A stretch of 64,000 nucleotides of DNA. It comes from Ridgeia piscesae. Taxonomy: Eukaryota > Annelida > Polychaeta > Sabellida > Siboglinidae. The stretch is taken from positions 362,001 through 426,000 of the forward strand of contig JAODUO010000186.1 in NCBI GenBank assembly GCA_025642075.2. The letters run 5' to 3'. The notes beneath the pieces are model-generated. The model was not told the origin of the DNA. It saw nothing but the letters and a program-made list of their open reading frames with translations, and did not search any database. The position numbers and the translations under genes were made by a program. Positions 23,561 through 34,495 of the stretch are shown piece after piece. The stretch's first letter is position 1, and the number at the start of each line of letters is the position of its first letter.

Positions 23561-23718
23561 AGTCTTCATACATCAGTTGTTACAGTTGCAAGCCAAGCCT
23601 GTTACAGCAGATGTGTAACGCATCTATTTCCAAACACATCAAAGCCCTAGCGCAGTGAGATGGAGAGAAGGAAGGAGGGGGTGGGTGGATGAGTGTAAAC
23701 TGCACGTATACGTCTTAC

Positions 23719-23889
23719 CCCTGGTGCTTAGCACGGACTCGTTATCGCTATAAACATCATCCATACTAAGCTGCAGTTCTGGGCAGGAGTCTGTGGGGAA
23801 ATACATCAGGGATACAGGGATACTGTAGTCTGCATTGCTTCCGACTGGTGCATCTTTGCTGTCAGCTTTAGGGGAAGCGTAGTCAGAAG
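23719..23889 (-). CDS. unc-89: Acidic linker exon after PH with two possible acceptors
   Basis: Long form from 23889 (acceptor ccactaatgcttag) encodes ASDYASPKADSKDAPVGSNA, DYSIPVSLMYFPT, then DSCPELQLSMDDVYSDNESV and LSTR. An internal acceptor tgtatttccccacag at 23792-23791 would start the exon at 23790 and remove exactly 33 residues without changing frame. Both forms fit the phase-1 donor of exon 24377 and the phase-1 acceptor at 21329. The linker is acidic and Ser/Tyr-rich. Donor G|GTAAGA. Confidence 0.78.
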
Positions 23890-24376
23890 CTAAGCATTAG
23901 TGGACAACAAAGCAGGCTCGCATGGTAAGATTGTTTCTGTATCTCCGCAAAATAAAATTAACTTACCCAAAAAAATTGTATTACAAATGCAGTAAAAAGT
24001 TCAGTATATTTTGAGACGTTGAAGGATGGATAAAATCATAACAGTGGTGTGGAAATGTAATAACATATTATATGATGGGTAGTTTTAAATAAACAGTGTG
24101 CGACATTAGAAGGGTGATAACTACAGCCAATGTACGGTGTCCTGAAAACTATTAGAGAGACATCAACAGAGAGACAAACAACAGAGTAGACAGGATTATT
24201 ATACTTGTAAGTTCAACAATTGTAGAATTTAATATTTCTATACACAAATGAAGACTACAGTTAATCTGATACACCATGGTAATTATAACGACATGTCCTG
24301 TTACTGTTAGAAGATGAACCAGCCATTAGTATTTCGTCACCGATGCCCCCCTCCCCCTGGTTCAGTAGAGACATAC

Positions 24377-24527
24377 CGTACTGTTTGCAGTACTTTGCCA
24401 GTAGGTCGCACCACGTGTTCTTTATCTCGACCGACTTTGCCTGAAATGTTCTTTTGTCCATCTTGGTTGAGTAGAGGGCAAATTGTGCGCTGGTGTCTTC
24501 AAGTCGATTCAGGGCCAAGTCTGACAG
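24377..24527 (-). CDS. unc-89: PH domain, C-terminal exon
   Basis: Encodes LSDLALNRLEDTSAQFALYS, TKMDKRTFQAKSVEIKNTW, then CDLLAKYCKQY. The final helix with the invariant PH tryptophan (KNTWCDLL) is clear. Donor TACG|GTATGT at 24376; reading on past it gives a GGG-rich tail to a stop at 24261, judged intronic. Acceptor gtgtctgtag. Confidence 0.88.
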
Positions 24528-24846
24528 CTACAGACACAACAAACTTAAGGAAATGAATGAATGAAGTGTATTTATCCACAAGCTGCAATGGAGTTAGAGT
24601 AAAATAAGGAAACACAATCAATTAATGTAGTGTAGGGGAATCTCTTGAAACTATGCAGGCTTGTTATGAGACCAGGTATTGAGTGATTACCAGGAGGTAG
24701 TTAGATACAATACAGTGTTTCTAGATTATGAGCACCATTAATTAAATTCCAGGCAATACTATCAGGCCTACATAGTGGAATTATTAACGTAACTGACAAT
24801 ACACACTTCTATTACCTGTATTGTTTTTATTAACTCTACCCATATG

Positions 24847-25345
24847 TTCTCTCCCCTCTCTGTCTCTCTCTCTCCCTATCTCATCTGTTTCTCCCCTCTC
24901 TCTCTCCCTATCTCATCTGTCTCTCCTCTCTCTCTCTTTCTCCCTCTCTCTCCCTATCCCATCTGTCTCTCGTCTCTCTCCCTAACCCATCTGTCTCTCC
25001 TCTCTCTCTCTCCCTATCTCACCTCTCTCTCCCTAACCCATCTGTCTCTCCCCTCTCTCTCTCCCTATTTCACCTCTCTCTCCCTATATCATCTGTCTCT
25101 CCCTACACCATCTGTCTCTCCTCTCTCCCTATCCCATCTGTCTCTCCTCTCTCTCTCCCTCTCTCCTCTCCCTCGCCCTATCTCATCTCTCTCCCTATCT
25201 CATCTCTCTCCCTATATATTCTCTCTCTCCCTATCTCCACTCTCTCTCTCTCCCCCCCTATTTCCTCTCTCTCTCATCTATCTCCCTCTCTCTCTTTCCC
25301 TATCACATCTATCTCTCCTCTCTCTCTCCCTATCTGTCTCATTGG
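24847..25345. repeat. CT-rich TCTCTCCCTATCTCATCTG repeat
   Basis: About 0.5 kb of tctctctccc and tatctcatctgtctct units. Pyrimidine-rich on plus, so purine-rich (GAGA) on the transcript strand. In the intron that splits the PH domain. Confidence 0.93.
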
Positions 25346-25391
25346 AAGCTTTGGTTATCATCACGTATCTTAGATCAAATAATGGTTTTAT

Positions 25392-25406
25392 AGCGCCATC
25401 TAGTGG
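25392..25406 (-). promoter_or_regulatory. CTCF-like motif, full match
   Basis: CCACTAGATGGCGCT on the minus strand matches all 15 positions of the classical CTCF core CCASYAGRKGGCRSY. Function not shown by sequence alone. Confidence 0.35.
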
Positions 25407-25599
25407 GCGAACCACATTAATGCAAATTGAAATAAATAAATAATTTTGGATCTTAAAAATTATAAGTCCTATACCATATATTAAATCTAAATCAACACTA
25501 AGGGCATACATTTTGATACTTTTGAGACCTCACCTAAGTACGTGTGAGACAGTTACAAGGCAGCGACTGACCGGAACAAATTAAAAGACAGCGACTGAC

Positions 25600-25749
25600 C
25601 GGAACAAGTTGCTTGAAGGTGAACTTCGGCTGTTCTCCCGGTTTAGTTGCACTCTGCTTTTTCGTCACCATCATGCTGTCCTCAAACAAAAACAGGTGGC
25701 GCTCTCTTCCACTGCCACTGGTGGCGCCATCCCAGACGGTAAAGTCGTC
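25600..25749 (-). CDS. unc-89: PH domain, central exon
   Basis: 50 codons, phase 0: DDFTVWDGATSGSGRERHLF, LFEDSMMVTKKQSATKPGEQ, PKFTFKQLVP. This is the b2-b4 part of a PH domain (HLFLFEDSMMVTKK is the typical b3-b4 pattern) and follows GPVLAH from the preceding exon. Acceptor cggtgctgtag. The donor region CTTGTTCCG|GTCAGTCGCTG is tandemly duplicated once just downstream (25563-25585). Confidence 0.9.
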
Positions 25750-25904
25750 CTACAGCACCGGGTCAGAGGTCATCACATCACCATCACATGTTTGGAGTTG
25801 ATGACACACATGTTTGTCGTAACTGTTACCACACGTAAGTTCTCAATGTTTCCAACAGTTGGCAGTCTGTAGATATATCGTGGTTACAATGTTATCATCT
25901 CTTT

Positions 25905-26000
25905 AATGATATCATTTAATTTATCAATGGATTTTGTTTAAAGATTAGTTTTCGTATAAGATCACTTTATCTTAGTGAAATGGTGCCCAGATACCAGTAA
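25905..26000. mobile_element. Partial MITE-like element
   Basis: caatggattttgtttaaaga to cttagtgaaatggtgcc matches one end of the elements at 21385 and 56128. Truncated. Confidence 0.45.
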
Positions 26001-26301
26001 ACTATCGCTGAGAGCTGGAAAGTAAACACACCAGGGAACTAAGAAACAAGCAAATGAAGCGGTCTGTGTGGCTCAGGCCTTCAGCAAGTCTGAAGAAGAC
26101 GTTTGAAGAAGTATCAACAGAACCTATTAAATAACTATTAAGAAAAGTGTTACACTTATTACATAATACATTTATTACATTATGATGTTAAGAATAGTTT
26201 TACTATTTAATACACAAAATAAAACAACATGAAACTTCCTCAAACAGGCACAACAAATTTGTCTCATAAATAAACACATCATTGGCAGCCATGATACTGA
26301 C

Positions 26302-26571
26302 GTGGGCTAGGACGGGTCCGAGGGGGTCCAGAGACCCTGCAAATCCAGATATTTGCTGCAGGACCATGAGATCATCAGCCTGATGTCTCAGCTGAAGAAA
26401 CATCTTCACAGCCTCCTCCAGCTGAGTGCAGTCGTCCTCCGCTCGGCGACTGTACTTGATAAACCCTTTCAGCAGACTGATGTACTCGTCGATTCGCTTC
26501 CACGGCCGACGCAGGTACTGCGGTAGCGCCATCTGGCTGTCACTCGCCTTACCCATTCCAGCCTTCAACTC
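26302..26571 (-). CDS. unc-89: DH domain C-terminal part and start of PH
   Basis: 90 codons, phase 0. LPQYLRRPWKRIDEYISLLK then GFIKYSRRAEDDCTQLEEAV is the conserved DH CR3 helix region (family pattern P-x-x-R-x-x-x-Y-x-x-L-L). It runs into DLMVLQQISGFAGSLDPLGP and VLAH, the DH-PH linker and first PH strand. Acceptor gtcgcacgtag; donor CCCAC|GTCAGT. Confidence 0.92.
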
Positions 26572-26975
26572 CTACGTGCGACATTTTGATTGAGTGATTT
26601 TGTTAAATATAAAATGTAAACATTGTACAAATATACATAAAATATTAATATAAAGTAAATTAAATATAAGGATGACACAAAAACGTGCAAGCACTTATTT
26701 CCATATTTGGTTGCTGGTTCAATGACAATTTTAAAAACATAATATTGATTTATTGTTGTAACAAGTGTGCAAGAAAACATCTGTCTGTAATAAATTTGCA
26801 TCAATTTGGGAATTTAATTATTATAAAATATGTTTGACACAAACTAAATTTCAATGAGCAGAAGATCCAAATTCTACAATTTAGGTCAAAATCTACGTCA
26901 AAATAAAAGTCAAATCCTGATATCTTATCATCAGGATGAGAGTACTACAAAGGCTGTGGCCACTCATTTTCTCAG
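26572..26975. other. Unique part of 5.6-kb intron
   Basis: AT-rich; nothing coding. Confidence 0.5.
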
Positions 26976-29860
26976 GGGGATGAAGAAGGGGGACTTCAAG
27001 GGTTCTCAGAGGGAGGAAGGAAGGGGACTTCAAGGGTTCTCATAGGGAGGAAGGAGGGGTGACTTCAAGGGTTCTCAGAGGGAGGAAGGAGGGGTGACTT
27101 CAAGGGTTCTCAGAGGGAGGAAGGAGGGGTGACTTCAAGGGTTCTCAGAGGAAGGAAGGAGGGGTGACTTCAAGGGTTCTCAGAGGGAGGAAGGAAGGGG
27201 ACTTCAAGGGTTCTCAGAGGGAGGAAAGAAGGGGACTTCAAGGGTTCTCAGAGGGAGGAAGGAGGGGGACTTCAAAGGTTCTCAGAGAGTTAAAGGAGGC
27301 GGAACTTTAAGGGTTCTTAGAGGGAGGAAAGAAGGGGACTTCAAGGGTTCTCAGAGGGAGGAAGGAAAGGGACTTCAAGGGTTCTCAGAGGGAGGAAGGA
27401 GGGGGACTTCAAAAGTTCTCAAAAAGGGAGGGGGACTTCAAGGGTTCTCAGAGGGAGGAAGGAGGGGGACTTCAAGAGTTCTCAGAGGGAGGAAGGAGGG
27501 GGGACTTCAAGAGTTCTCAGAGGGAGGAGGGAGGGGGACTTCAAGGGTTCTCAGAGGGAGGAAGGAGGGGGACTTCAAGGGTTCTCAGAGGGGGGAAGGA
27601 GGGGGACTTCAAGGGTTCTCAGAGGGAGGAAGGAGGGGGACTTCAAGGGTTCTCAGAGGGAGGAAGGAGGGGGACTTCAAGGGTTCTCAGAGGGAGGAAG
27701 GAGGGGGACTTCAAGAGTTCTCAGAGAGTTGAAGGAGGCGGAACTTTAAGGGTTCTCAGAGGGAGGAAAGAAGGGGACTTCAAGGGTTCTCAGAGAGTTG
27801 AAGGAGGCGGAACTTTAAGGGTTCTCAGAGGGAGGAAAGAAGGGGACTTCAAGGGTTCTCAGAGGGAGGGAGGGAGGAAGGAAGGGGACTTCAAGGGTTC
27901 TCAGAGGGAGGAGGGAGGGGGACTTCAAGGGTTCTCAGAGGGAGGAAGGAGGGGGACTTCAAGGGTTTTTAGAGGGAGGAAGGAGGGGGACTTCAAGGGT
28001 TTTTAGAGGGAGGAAGGAGGGGGACTTCAAGAGTTCTCAGAGGGAGGGGGACTTCAAGGGTTCTCAGAGGGAGGAAGGAGGGGGACTTCAAGGGTTCTCA
28101 GAGGGAGGAAGGAGGGTGTCTTCAAGGGTTCTCAGAGGGGGGAAGGAGGGGGACTTCAAGAGGGTTCTCAGAGGGAGGAAGGAGAGGGGACTTCAAGAGT
28201 TCTGAGGGAGGAGGGAGGGGGACTTCAAGGGTTCTCAGAGGGAGGAAGGAGGGGGACTTCAAGGGTTCTCAGAGGGGAGGAAGGAGGGGGACTTCAAGGG
28301 TTCTCAGAGGGAGGAAGGAGGGGGACTTCAAGGGTTCTCAGAGGGAGGAAGGAGGGGGACTTCAAGGGTTCTCAGAGGGAGGAAGGAGGGGGACTTCAAG
28401 GGTTCTCAGAGGGAGGAAGGAGGGGACTTCAAGGGTTCTCAGAGGGAGGAAGGAAGGGGACTTCAAGGGTTCTCAGAGGGAGGAAGGAGGGGGACTTCAA
28501 GGGTTCTCAGAGGGAGGAAGGAGGGGGACTTCAAGAGTTCTCAGAGGGAGGGGGACTTCAAGGGTTCTCAGAGGGAGGAAGGAGGGGGACTTCAAGGGTT
28601 CTCAGAGGGAGGAAGGAGGGGGACTTCAAGGGTTCTCAGAGGGAGGAAGGAGGGGGACTTCAAGAGTTCTCAGGGAGGAGGGAGGGGGACTTCAAGGGTT
28701 CTCAGAGGGAGGAAGGAGGGGGACTTCAAGGGTTCTCAGAGGGAGGAAGGAGGGGACTTCAAGGGTTCTCAGAGGGAGGAAGGAGGGGGACTTCAAGGGT
28801 TCTCAGAGGGAGGAAGGAGGGGGACTTCAAGAGTTCTCAGAGGGAGGAAGGAGGGGACTTCAAGGGTTCTCAGAGGGAGGAAGGAAGGGGACTTCAAGGG
28901 TTCTCAGAGGGAGGAAGGAGGGGAACTTCAAGGGTTCTCAGAGGGAGGAAGGAGGGGGACTTCAAGGGTTCTCAGAGGGGGAGGGGGATAAGGAGAGGGG
29001 ACTTCAAGAGTTCTCAGAGGGAGGAGGGAGGGGGACTTCAAGGGTTCTCAGAGGGAGGAAGGAGGGGGACTTCAAGGGTTCTCAGAGGGAGGAAGGAGGG
29101 GACTTCAAGGGTTCTCAGAGGAGGAAGGAGGGGGACTTCAAGAGTTCTCAGAGGGAGGGGGACTTCAAGTTCTCAGAGGAGGAAGGAGGGGGACTTCAAG
29201 GGTTCTCAGAGGGAGGAAGGAGGGTGCTTCAAGGGTTCTCAGAGGGGGGAAGGAGGGGGACTTCAAGGTTCTCAGAGGGAGGAAGGAGAGGGGACTTCAA
29301 GGGTTCTGAGGGAGGAGGGAGGGGGACTTCAAGGGTTCTCAGAGGGAGGAAGGAGGGGGACTTCAAGGGTTCTCAGAGGGAAGGAGGGGGACTTCAAGGG
29401 TTCTCAGAGGGAGGAAGGAGGGGGGCTTCAAGGGTTCTCAGAGAGGAAGGAGGGGGACTTCAAGGGTTCTCAGAGGGAGGAAAGGGGGACTTCAAGAGGG
29501 TTTTCAGAGGGGGGAAGGAGGGGAAATTCAAGGGTTCTCAGAGGAAAGGGAAGGGGAAAGGGGGCTTCAAGGGTTCTCAGAGAGGAAGGAGGCGGAACTT
29601 CAAGGGTTCTCAGAGGGAGGAAAAGGGGGGGACTTCAAGGGTTCTCAGAGGGGGGGGGAGGAAGGAGGGGAACTTCAAGGGTTCTCAGAGGGAGGAAGGA
29701 GGGGGACTTCAAGGGTTCTCAGAGGGAGGAAGGAGGGGGACTTCAAGAGTTCTGAGGGAGGAGGGAGGGGGACTTCAAGGGTTCTCAGAGGGGGGAAGGA
29801 GGGGCACTTCAAGGGTTCTCAGAGGGAAGGAGGGACTTCAAGGGATCCAGAGGAGTGGGT
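26976..29860. repeat. 34-bp purine-rich minisatellite, about 2.9 kb
   Basis: About 80 copies of gggttctcagagggaggaag followed by gagggggacttcaa (34 bp, with indels). G-rich on plus, so the pre-mRNA is C/U-rich here. Frames through it are spurious. It lies in the 5.6-kb intron splitting the DH domain. Confidence 0.95.
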
Positions 29861-30370
29861 TGCAGCTTGGGCTATTTTGTTCATGACCAATATCCCAAAT
29901 AGCAAAATAGGAAAACATGGGTTCAAAAAATAAACAAATTGATGTAGGTAACAAGAGTTGTATATTTCAAGCAACATTTTTCGTATGTATTTCAGTAGAC
30001 ATTTGTTTTTGAGAATTACTGCATGGTTGATATATAATTATTAATAGCTCAAATCAATAACTATTATTAAATAATATTATTAGCATATTATTCTACCAAT
30101 AATATTTGAATGTTAACAAAGACATGGGACCTTGCAACGTATGCTGGGGTGCGGAGTTATGGTAGAGGTCTAGGGTTGGGGAGAGGGTACTTACGGAAGG
30201 GTTCACAGGTGGGCTGTCAGCCTCGGCAGGTGAAGCCACCTCCTAGGGGGGCAATTAGTGACAGGTGAGAGAGGTGTAGAAGGCACCTGGTGAAGCGGTG
30301 CTACAGGGTCTCACCCTTCGGCTCAGGTATGTTCTCACAAGTTCGCAACATGCAAAAACTGTATTTTTAC
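29861..30370. other. Unique spacer between two minisatellites
   Basis: AT-rich to 30120, then G-rich sequence with a short ggtgaagcc/ggtgaagcgg similarity. No gene seen. Confidence 0.45.
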
Positions 30371-30375
30371 CAAAG

Positions 30376-31135
30376 GTTTAACTCTCCCCACTCACAGTTC
30401 AACCCTCCCCACCCACAGTTCAACCCTCCCCACCCACAGTTCAACCCTCCCTCACCCAAGGTTCATCACTCCCCCACCCACAGTTCAACCCTCCCCTACC
30501 CACGGTTCATCACTCCCCCACCCACAGTTCAACCCTCCCTACCCACGGTTCATCACTCCCCCACCCAAGTTCAACCCTCCCTACCACGGTTCATCACTCC
30601 CCCACCCACAGTTCAACCCTCCCCTCAACCCACCACGGTTCATCACTCCCCCACCCACAGTTCAACCCTCCCCTACCCACGGTTCATCACTCCCCCACCC
30701 ACAGTTCAACCCTCCCCTACCCACAGTTCAACCCTCCCCTACCCACAGTTCAACCCTCCCCTACCCACAGTTCAACCCTCCCCTACCAACAGTTCATCAC
30801 TCCCCCACCCACGGTTCATCACTCCCCCACCCACAATTTAACCCTCCCCACCCACAGTTCAACCCTCCCCATCCACAGTTCAACCCTCCCCTACCCACGG
30901 TTCATCACCCCCCACCCACAGTTCAACCCTCCCCACCCACAGTTCAACCCTCCCCTACCACAGTTCAACCCTCCGCCACCTACATTTTCAACCCTCCCCC
31001 ACTCACAGTTCAACCCTCCCCACCCACAGTTCAACCCTCCCCCATCAATTGTTCACCCCTCCCCATCCATGGTTGCAACACTCCCACATCCACGGTTCAA
31101 CACTTTCCCAACCATGGTTCAACCCCCACTATTTA
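30376..31135. repeat. C-rich 20-22-bp minisatellite
   Basis: About 35 units of cccacagttcaaccctcccc, alternating with cccacggttcatcactcccc. C-rich on plus, so G-rich (GGGGAGGGTTGAACTGTGGG) in the transcript. Opposite strand bias to the 34-bp array only 0.5 kb away. Confidence 0.93.
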
Positions 31136-32210
31136 TGGTGATTATGTGGTAATGCTTAACGTATTTTGGGTCTATGCGAACTTATGTGAGCAACCTCTTT
31201 CCCAGCGAGATGGTTTTACAATCAACTCACACACATAATTTGTTTTGATAAAGCGAAAACAGTATATTAATATGATATTTATTACAAAAGGAAAGTAACA
31301 TCAAAAACGTTTAAATAAAACTTCTGAAGATTATCGTCTGAATGTGTTTGCCTAAAAACATGTTTTTAATCCTAATGCCAATTTGTTTAAATGCTACACA
31401 TTTCTTCTAAGATAAAAACTGTATTTATTTTTGACAATTTATTAACCAAATAAATTAATGTAGTAAATAAACAGGTATTAAAACAGCAGTTGTAACTGAC
31501 GATGTCATGTGTGCCTGTTACAAGTTTAAAACAATCACGCTGGTAAAGCACATAATTAGACTGCAAAACCAATTAGATATAACCAACATATTAGTTTAAC
31601 AGTGTGTATAATATCAACAGTATATTATACACAGCGGATCGAACAAGCACCTAATCAATCAATGTATTTATTTTATAAAGCAGATTTAGCTGAAAATATA
31701 ATCTATTCATTTGTCACATTCAATGGATGTCGCTGACATAGCCTAGTCTATAAACTAGTCTATCCAAGTAGGTTAATGATATACTCTAATGCGAAGTAGT
31801 TCAATGCCGGTTTAATCAAGTTCTATCTTAAGAGATGCAAGTTTCAAGTTCTAAACAAGCCATGTGTATGTCTAGGTCTAATTTTCCCATAATCTATACT
31901 TGGGCCTAAGCAGCTTGCTTTAATCTACTGACATGCAAACAGCTATAACTGCTGATATTATCAATATTTGTGTTAACCGTGCCTATGTAAAATAAATGCC
32001 TAGCTCTATTATAGACATGCATATTTGAGTAGTTTTGAATGCAAGCATCTTTTTCCAGTTAACGTCTTCTTAGTAGACAATTAGTAGTAACTGAAGAAGG
32101 CGCCAAAACTTAGACTTTGGTAAATGACAAAGCCACAAAGCTTAACAGGTATCAAAGATGAGTGCAGGTGTATTGACAGAGACTTAGTGACATAATGGGA
32201 CACGTCTGAC
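31136..32210. other. Intron remainder
   Basis: AT-rich, no coding or repeat feature recognised. Confidence 0.5.
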
Positions 32211-32303
32211 CTTAAGGAAGGTGACAGTTGAGTCAAGACTCAAGATCCTCTCTGCAGCGTCTCTGTCTCTCAAATATGTCACATAGTTCTGGAAGCCGTC
32301 TCT
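32211..32303 (-). CDS. unc-89: DH domain internal exon
   Basis: 31 codons, phase 0: RDGFQNYVTYLRDRDAAERI then LSLDSTVTFLK. It corresponds to the middle helices of the DH domain, where family members have an F-x-x-Y-x-x-Y pattern. Acceptor ctgctgtctgtaccag, donor AAG|GTCAGA. Confidence 0.85.
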
Positions 32304-32720
32304 CTGGTACAGACAGCAGATGACACTCGTTATAACGTACACAATTCCCACTCCAGTTGTACATTTGTACTGTTATTTGCTTCTTGGTTTTGAGTGTATT
32401 GAAAAGATAAACATTTTCAGAATCCAGCAAGAATCACATTACTGTCAGCGGAATGAAATTTTGAGTAAATACAAAAAAACGACTGTGGGTGTATATTATA
32501 TTTGATTGAAATTTTGATGTGATAGTCAACAGCATGAAATTGTGTATTCTTAACACTAAATCACAAGTATAATATAACGGAGTTATTTTTACATATCAAC
32601 TTGGAAAACATATGAACTGTATACATGATGCAGAACATTAATTTTTTTTGTTTAATTGATGTACAACGTGGCATATGCATTCAGTGTTATCATGGATTTA
32701 AAACACCATGGAATACTTAC

Positions 32721-32790
32721 GTTTCTAAGGAAGGTTTCACCAATACTTTTCGCATCGTTCGGACATTCCAGTAATTCATTGTGGAACTTA
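32721..32790 (-). CDS. unc-89: DH domain internal exon
   Basis: 70 bp: (D)KFHNELLECPNDAKSIGETF then LRN. The pattern H-x-x-F/L-L-x-x-L followed by I-G-x-x-F is typical of DH CR2. Acceptor tgtttcttccag, donor GTAAGT. Phase 2 in, 0 out, matching neighbours. Confidence 0.88.
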
Positions 32791-33473
32791 CTGGAAGAAA
32801 CAAAATAAAATACAAGTGTTTCATGTACTTAAAGCTCAATTAAACAGTCACATCCCTACTTCCCAGTTCATTGATTTGATTAAGCTTTGTATCCAGCTAA
32901 TGATCGATAACCAGAACCAAGAAAGAACAAAAAAGTTACGAGGTGATATAGGAGCTAGTATACTCTTTTTTGACAAAAACGTTTTTGTATCTGACCTTAA
33001 TTCCTTTACGTATTAAGCCTACCAAACTGTTTAGACGTTTCTGAATGCATTACAAAACCCAAACACGATTTATTGATTCATATGACACATGGACCTGGGT
33101 TCGAATCCTATGCTGCTGTTTTAAAACCTGTGGCAATTTTATTTTTAACTCTACACGCATCTAGTTCACTCAGCTCTATAAATGAGTAGCTGGCTATAGA
33201 CAGTGGTGGATATGTGCATGAGCAGCCTTCGTGCATTAACTGTAGCGTATGGCTGGATACTTCCCAGAGAAGTTGAGATGATGTCTGATTAAACAGGTCT
33301 GTCAGGTAAATAAAGTGTAATGCGCTTTGAGCAATCCTGAGGACTGGATACTGCGCTATATAAGAACTTACCTTTACCTTTTTTTATGGTTATTTATGGC
33401 CGTATTGGTGATCAAACAACCGGTGCTATTGTGTTTTCTGATCACTTACACCAAGTGTTGTTTATTGACTTAC
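32791..33473. other. Intron with SINE
   Basis: The intron contains a SINE-like element (33030-33388) in plus orientation. The rest is AT-rich and unremarkable. Confidence 0.6.
33030..33388 (+). mobile_element. tRNA-derived SINE-like element
   Basis: A perfect RNA polymerase III B-box, ggttcgaatcc, lies at 33098-33108. A body and a 3' tail ggatactgcgctatataaga plus acttacctttacctttttt follow. The body and tail match 5180-5345. An A-box upstream is not obvious, so the 5' end is approximate. Confidence 0.6.
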
Positions 33474-33644
33474 TCTTTGTGAAATGTGAAGATGTCTGGA
33501 AGTGTAGCAAACACAACAGCCTTCTTGCCGACCAACTCCTTGGGCAGGTTGGGACCGTCAAAGGCCTTGTAGTAGGTGTCCATGGCAAACGTCAGGTCAC
33601 GTACGTACTCTCGCTCCGACTCCCACATGTCCTTCAGGGCATAC
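33474..33644 (-). CDS. unc-89: DH domain N-terminal exon
   Basis: YALKDMWESEREYVRDLTFA then MDTYYKAF, followed by PKELVGKKAVVFATLPDIFT and FHK. This is DH CR1 (E-S-E-R-E-Y-V-x-D-L) with the catalytic-face glutamate present. Acceptor gtctgtgcag, donor AAAGA|GTAAGT. A decayed copy of its first 24 bases and acceptor sits 131 bp upstream at 33751-33835. Confidence 0.93.
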
Positions 33645-33750
33645 CTGCACAGACAATGACTGGTCCCTTCAACAACAATTGCTGCTCCCTCAATAACATT
33701 ACAAAATTTATGTAAAAGGCCAAAAACAATCGCAAGTATTCACACACCAA

Positions 33751-33835
33751 TTCCCACATTTCCTTCACGGCATGCCTGCACGGACAATGACGGGTCCCTT
33801 CAGCAACAAACCACGCTCCCTCAACACCAGTACAT
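33751..33835. repeat. Partial duplicate of a DH exon's 3' splice site
   Basis: tccttcacggcatgcctgca plus cggacaatga copies tccttcagggcatacctgca and cagacaatga at 33630-33660, offset 131 bp. It includes an acceptor-equivalent (AG changed to CG-flanked gtgcag) and about 24 exon bases. Non-coding duplicate. Confidence 0.75.
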
Positions 33836-34211
33836 CAACTACAGAAAACCTATGCAACTATTCGCTGTGAACACAGATAATAAATGAAGACGATATCTGA
33901 ATCAATCCAAGATTTACTACAAATAATTACTGCTCCCCGAACAGCAGTCATCGCCAAATGTCCAGAAAATGCATTCACTGAATACTTCAACTTGATGCTC
34001 CCATCAAAATGACTGCTGCCGACAAAGGCTGCTCCTACTACAATGACCATTACACTCCCTCCATACTTCCCCCCATTCCAACAATTGCTCCTATCCCAAA
34101 CAATTCCCCCCACAAGACTCAGTGCCACAATGCCTGCCCCTACCAATGAATACTCCCACCAATATCTGCTCCCCACCAATGACTGCTCCCCACCACAATG
34201 ACTGCTCCTAC

Positions 34212-34495
34212 CGTCGCTTCATGACAGCCTCCTGTGCGGGGTCCTTGATGCGAATCACCTCCTCCCTGAAGAGTTCCTGCGGGGTCCGAGTGTCCAGCTT
34301 GTTGTCTCCAGTACTGACCACCAGGTAACTGGGCAGCACGAGACCCTGAGTGGACGGGTCATCCTTGAGCCGACACAGCCAGTGGTCAGCACTGCTCCAG
34401 TCCAGGACCTCCACTATCTGACCCTCGGTCAGAGCCAGACCGGCTGTGTCTGATGGACGATGGTCAGTGACAGCCATGTAGAACGGCTTGGCTTG
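34212..34495 (-). CDS. unc-89: Second SH3 domain exon and start of DH
   Basis: QAKPFYMAVTDHRPSDTAGL, ALTEGQIVEVLDWSSADHWL, CRLKDDPSTQGLVLPSYLVV: a complete SH3 with L-x-x-G-x-x-V-x-V-L and W-L-C motifs and G-L-V-L-P-x-x-Y-L in place of G-x-x-P-x-x-Y. It then continues TRTPQELFREEVIRIKDPAQ and EAVMKRR into the DH. Acceptor catgttctcag, donor CGACG|GTAGGA. Confidence 0.92.

Noticed and set aside
24261..24376. Continuation of the PH exon to a stop codon at 24261 as a short isoform
   Set aside because: A strong GTATGT donor at 24376 joins in phase to the next linker exon; the read-through tail is Gly/Ser-rich intronic sequence. An isoform cannot be excluded but has no support.
24844..25443. 199-residue Ser/Leu-rich plus-strand frame
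   Set aside because: CT-rich simple repeat.
29224..30841. Plus-strand frames GGRRGTSRVLRG and HSSTLPYPRF repeats
   Set aside because: Frames through purine-rich and C-rich minisatellites with indels; no gene-like features.
33098..33108. tRNA gene suggested by ggttcgaatcc
   Set aside because: No cloverleaf or clear A-box; better explained as a SINE B-box.
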